Below are positions 61,780-64,000 of a stretch of DNA of 64,000 nucleotides, one piece after another. Each line of letters begins with the position of its first letter. Position 1 is the stretch's first letter. A program made the position numbers and the translations under genes. The notes under the pieces were generated by a model that worked only from the letters and a program-made list of their open reading frames with translations, was not told the origin of the DNA and ran no database searches. The stretch spans positions 1-64,000 of the forward strand of contig WYBW01000020.1 of the NCBI GenBank assembly GCA_011525685.1, in the 5' to 3' direction. Source of the stretch: Verrucomicrobiia bacterium. GTDB lineage: Bacteria; Verrucomicrobiota; Verrucomicrobiia; Limisphaerales; JADLHS01.

Positions 61780-64000
61780 ATGGGATTGCGTCGGCTTGTG
61801 CTTGCCAGCCCGATTCATGCTCAACAAAATCCGGTTGTGCCCGAGTATCCAGACCGCCTTCGCCACCCTCCACCGAGCAGGATTGGGTTGGCGCTGTCAG
61901 GTCTGCTCGTGGCCGGACTTTCGTTCGTCGGCGCCGCCCCCAACGCCGCGAGTTACTTTACCCACGTCTGGCAGACCGAGGACGGGTTACCGCAGAACGC
62001 GGTGACGGCCATCGTGCAGACGCGCGACGGTTACCTGTGGCTCGGCACCTACAACGGTCTGGCGCGGTTTGACGGAGTGCGCTTCACCGTGTTCACCGAC
62101 AGCACCACGCCGGGGCTGCAAAGCAGCCGGGTGACCAGCCTGTTCGAGGATGAGACAGGGCAGCTTTGGATTGGCCATGAGACCGGCGGGCTGACCCGTT
62201 TCAAGCAGGGCAGGTTCGAAGCCATGGAGATTCGCGCCGCCTGGAGCGGTGGGAAAATCCTGGCGCTCGGCGCGGACGCGGCGAAGGACCTCTGGCTGGT
62301 CAACGAAGCGGGATTGCTGGCGCGGTGGCGCGATGGTCTGGTGCTGACCCCGCGGGCCGGTGTGGCGCCGGGCATCGTTTCGTTTGCCACCGACACGCAG
62401 GGCGGGGTGTGGATTGCGCGCGATGGCAAGGTCTCGATGCTCAAAGGCGAGAAACTGGTGCCGGTGGATTTCGGCGCCGGCGACGGGGAAGGCTACGTGC
62501 AGGGCATTTGCGCCAGTCGCAGCGGCGGACTGTGGGTGGCCAGCGACGGCCAGGTTCGCAGGTGGCGCGGCAACCGGTGGGTCAACGACCTGGGCGCCGC
62601 GCCGTGGGGATACAGCGGGATTTTGCCGTTGATCGAATTGCAGAGCGGCGCGCTAGCCGCCGGCACGGTGGATTCAGGGTTGCACCTGTTGATTCCCGGC
62701 AATGGCGCGTTGCATTTCAACCGCACCAACGGACTGCCGCAGAACTGGGTGCGCTCGTTGTGCGAGGACCGCGAAGGCAACTTGTGGATCGGCGCGGGCA
62801 GTGGCGGGCTGGTGGCCCTGCGCGCCGGCAAAGTTGCCACTGTCAATCCGCCGGATGCCTGGCAGGGCCGCGCCGTCATGTCCGTCACGCTGGCGCGGGA
62901 CGGGGCCATGTGGATCGGCACCGAGGGGGCGGGGCTATACCGGTTTCACGACGGTGACTGGACGCGCCTAGCCGAGGAGCAAGGTCTGGCCAACCTGTTC
63001 GTGTGGTCCGTGGCCGAGGACGCGCGGGGCCGGCTCTGGGCCGGGACGTGGGGCGGCGGATTGTTCACCATGAGCGGCGATCGTTTCGAGCGCGTGCCCG
63101 GACTGGAGCAATTGACCGCGCCGGCCACGGCGTTGTTGCACGCGCCGGACGGCACCACCTGGGTCGGAACGGGCGAGGGCTTGCTGCAACACGAGGCCGG
63201 CGGCCTCACGTGGTTCGGGCGGCAGCAAGGTTTGCAACTGCCCGACGTGCGCGCGGTGGCGCAGGCAAGGGATGGCACGATCTGGTTCGGCATGTCGGGC
63301 GGAGGCCTTGGCCGGCTCAAGGACGGCGCGGTGCGGCAGTTCTGGAAACGCGACGGCCTCTCCAGTGATTTTGTCCACTGCCTCCGCGTCGAGGATGATG
63401 GCACGCTCTGGATCGGCACCGCGGGAAACGGATTGAACCGATTCAAGGACGGGCGATTCGCGATCATCAGCACGCGCCAAGGTCTGCCTGATGGCGTGAT
63501 CTGCCACATCGAGGAGGATGATCGCGGATATTTCTGGATGAGCACACATGGCGGCATCCTGCGCGTGCGGAAGGAGGAATTGAACCATTGCGCGGATGGC
63601 GACATTCCTTCGGTGACGTGTCTGACCTACGGCAAGGGTGACGGTTTGCCGACGCTGGAATGTTCCGGCGGCTTCCAGCCCGCCGGTTGCCGGACCGCCG
63701 ACGGCCGGCTGTGGTTTCCCACCACCAAGGGGCTGGTGGTGGTGAATCCAGCCGACGTGAAGCGCAATCAACTGCCGCCCCCGGTCGTGATCGAGGAGGT
63801 GCTGGTGGAGGGTCAGCCGCTGACCGGCAACGGGAGCGAGTCATCGCCCCTGCGCATTCCCGCCGGCCGGCAACAGGTGGAGTTTCGATACACCGGACTG
63901 AGCTTCAAGGTTCCCGAAAAGGTCCGCTTCAAGCACCGGCTCGAGGGATTGGAAACCCGGTGGACGGACGCCGGGACCGCGCGCTCGGTCAATTACAGCT
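61780..64000 (+). CDS. Two-component regulator propeller sensor, partial at right edge
   Basis: An open frame from the ATG at 61780 runs uninterrupted past the window end (740 codons so far). A hydrophobic segment (LALSGLLVAGLSFVGAA) leads to repeated propeller units with VWQTEDGLPQNAVTAIVQTR, DGYLWLGTYNGLARFDG, REGNLWIGAGSGG and DDGTLWIGTAGNGLNRF, matching the two-component propeller family. From about residue 670 the Y_Y_Y-type beta domain begins (LRIPAGRQQVEFRYTGLSF). A kinase or HTH output domain should follow off-window. A TTG at 61888 is a possible later start. No function can be given beyond extracellular sensing. Confidence 0.88.
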   Translation, partial: MGLRRLVLASPIHAQQNPVVPEYPDRLRHPPPSRIGLALSGLLVAGLSFVGAAPNAASYFTHVWQTEDGLPQNAVTAIVQTRDGYLWLGTYNGLARFDGVRFTVFTDSTTPGLQSSRVTSLFEDETGQLWIGHETGGLTRFKQGRFEAMEIRAAWSGGKILALGADAAKDLWLVNEAGLLARWRDGLVLTPRAGVAPGIVSFATDTQGGVWIARDGKVSMLKGEKLVPVDFGAGDGEGYVQGICASRSGGLWVASDGQVRRWRGNRWVNDLGAAPWGYSGILPLIELQSGALAAGTVDSGLHLLIPGNGALHFNRTNGLPQNWVRSLCEDREGNLWIGAGSGGLVALRAGKVATVNPPDAWQGRAVMSVTLARDGAMWIGTEGAGLYRFHDGDWTRLAEEQGLANLFVWSVAEDARGRLWAGTWGGGLFTMSGDRFERVPGLEQLTAPATALLHAPDGTTWVGTGEGLLQHEAGGLTWFGRQQGLQLPDVRAVAQARDGTIWFGMSGGGLGRLKDGAVRQFWKRDGLSSDFVHCLRVEDDGTLWIGTAGNGLNRFKDGRFAIISTRQGLPDGVICHIEEDDRGYFWMSTHGGILRVRKEELNHCADGDIPSVTCLTYGKGDGLPTLECSGGFQPAGCRTADGRLWFPTTKGLVVVNPADVKRNQLPPPVVIEEVLVEGQPLTGNGSESSPLRIPAGRQQVEFRYTGLSFKVPEKVRFKHRLEGLETRWTDAGTARSVNYS

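Noticed and set aside
62325-62957. Open frames within the propeller sensor
   Set aside because: They are out of frame with the continuous sensor frame that carries repeated LWIGT motifs and runs through the window end.

Overview
This is a GC-rich, gene-dense chromosomal window. It most likely comes from a member of the Verrucomicrobiota, probably the Limisphaerales/Pedosphaerales (subdivision 3) line. That assignment is inferred from several things: an FTLIELLVVIAIIAILAA pseudopilin with a C-terminal ADGH segment, very large secreted Ig/LamG/lamin-tail proteins, DWPQFLGP-type quinoprotein-like propellers, an ECF sigma/anti-sigma pair, and a family of short inverted-repeat intergenic elements. 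No rRNA, tRNA or CRISPR array was seen.

Layout. 1-9460 is accessory: an apparent insertion-sequence edge, a TPR protein, a PIN-type toxin-antitoxin pair, an ECF sigma factor with its anti-sigma partner, a membrane acetyltransferase-like protein, an exported PQQ-like propeller, 3-methyladenine glycosylase I (tag) and an MFS transporter. 9480-22771 is one long minus-strand ribosomal superoperon of 25 genes: rplB-rpsS-rplV-rpsC-rplP-rpmC-rpsQ-rplN-rplX-rplE-rpsN-rpsH-rplF-rplR-rpsE-rplO-secY-map-infA-rpmJ-rpsM-rpsK-rpsD-rpoA-rplQ. It ends in a strong intrinsic terminator. The usual rpsJ-rplC-rplD-rplW head is absent upstream of rplB. In its place lie the decayed 3' end of an SLC13/DASS anion transporter gene, a secreted WD40 protein, and then an intact SLC13/DASS gene.

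27150-44498 holds three giant exported proteins (1458, 2663 and 1583 aa) on the minus strand. They are a zinc metallopeptidase, a lamin-tail/CotH protein and a lectin/LamG protein. They share two pieces I cannot assign to a named family: an approximately 200-residue module with GFNxDVVVE and DWFN signatures (four copies), and a C-terminal beta-rich tail ending in F/Y-F/Y-R-V/I/L. Two further secreted proteins in the window also carry that tail. This shared surface-protein architecture is the strongest candidate for something undescribed. 44731-50096 adds a pseudopilin, a DUF423 membrane protein, an outer-membrane barrel, a DUF11-type protein and an S1/P1-type nuclease.

51672-59078 is a five-gene minus-strand sialic acid cluster: two BNR/sialidase-family exoenzymes, an N-acylglucosamine 2-epimerase, an N-acetylneuraminate lyase, and a sialic acid mutarotase-like kelch domain fused to a sodium:solute symporter. 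Three of the four junctions are very tight, two of them ATGA overlaps. Together they would release, anomerise, import, cleave and epimerise sialic acid to GlcNAc. A sigma54 response regulator, a class I glutamine-amidotransferase-like peptidase C26, and a two-component propeller sensor that runs off the right edge complete the window.
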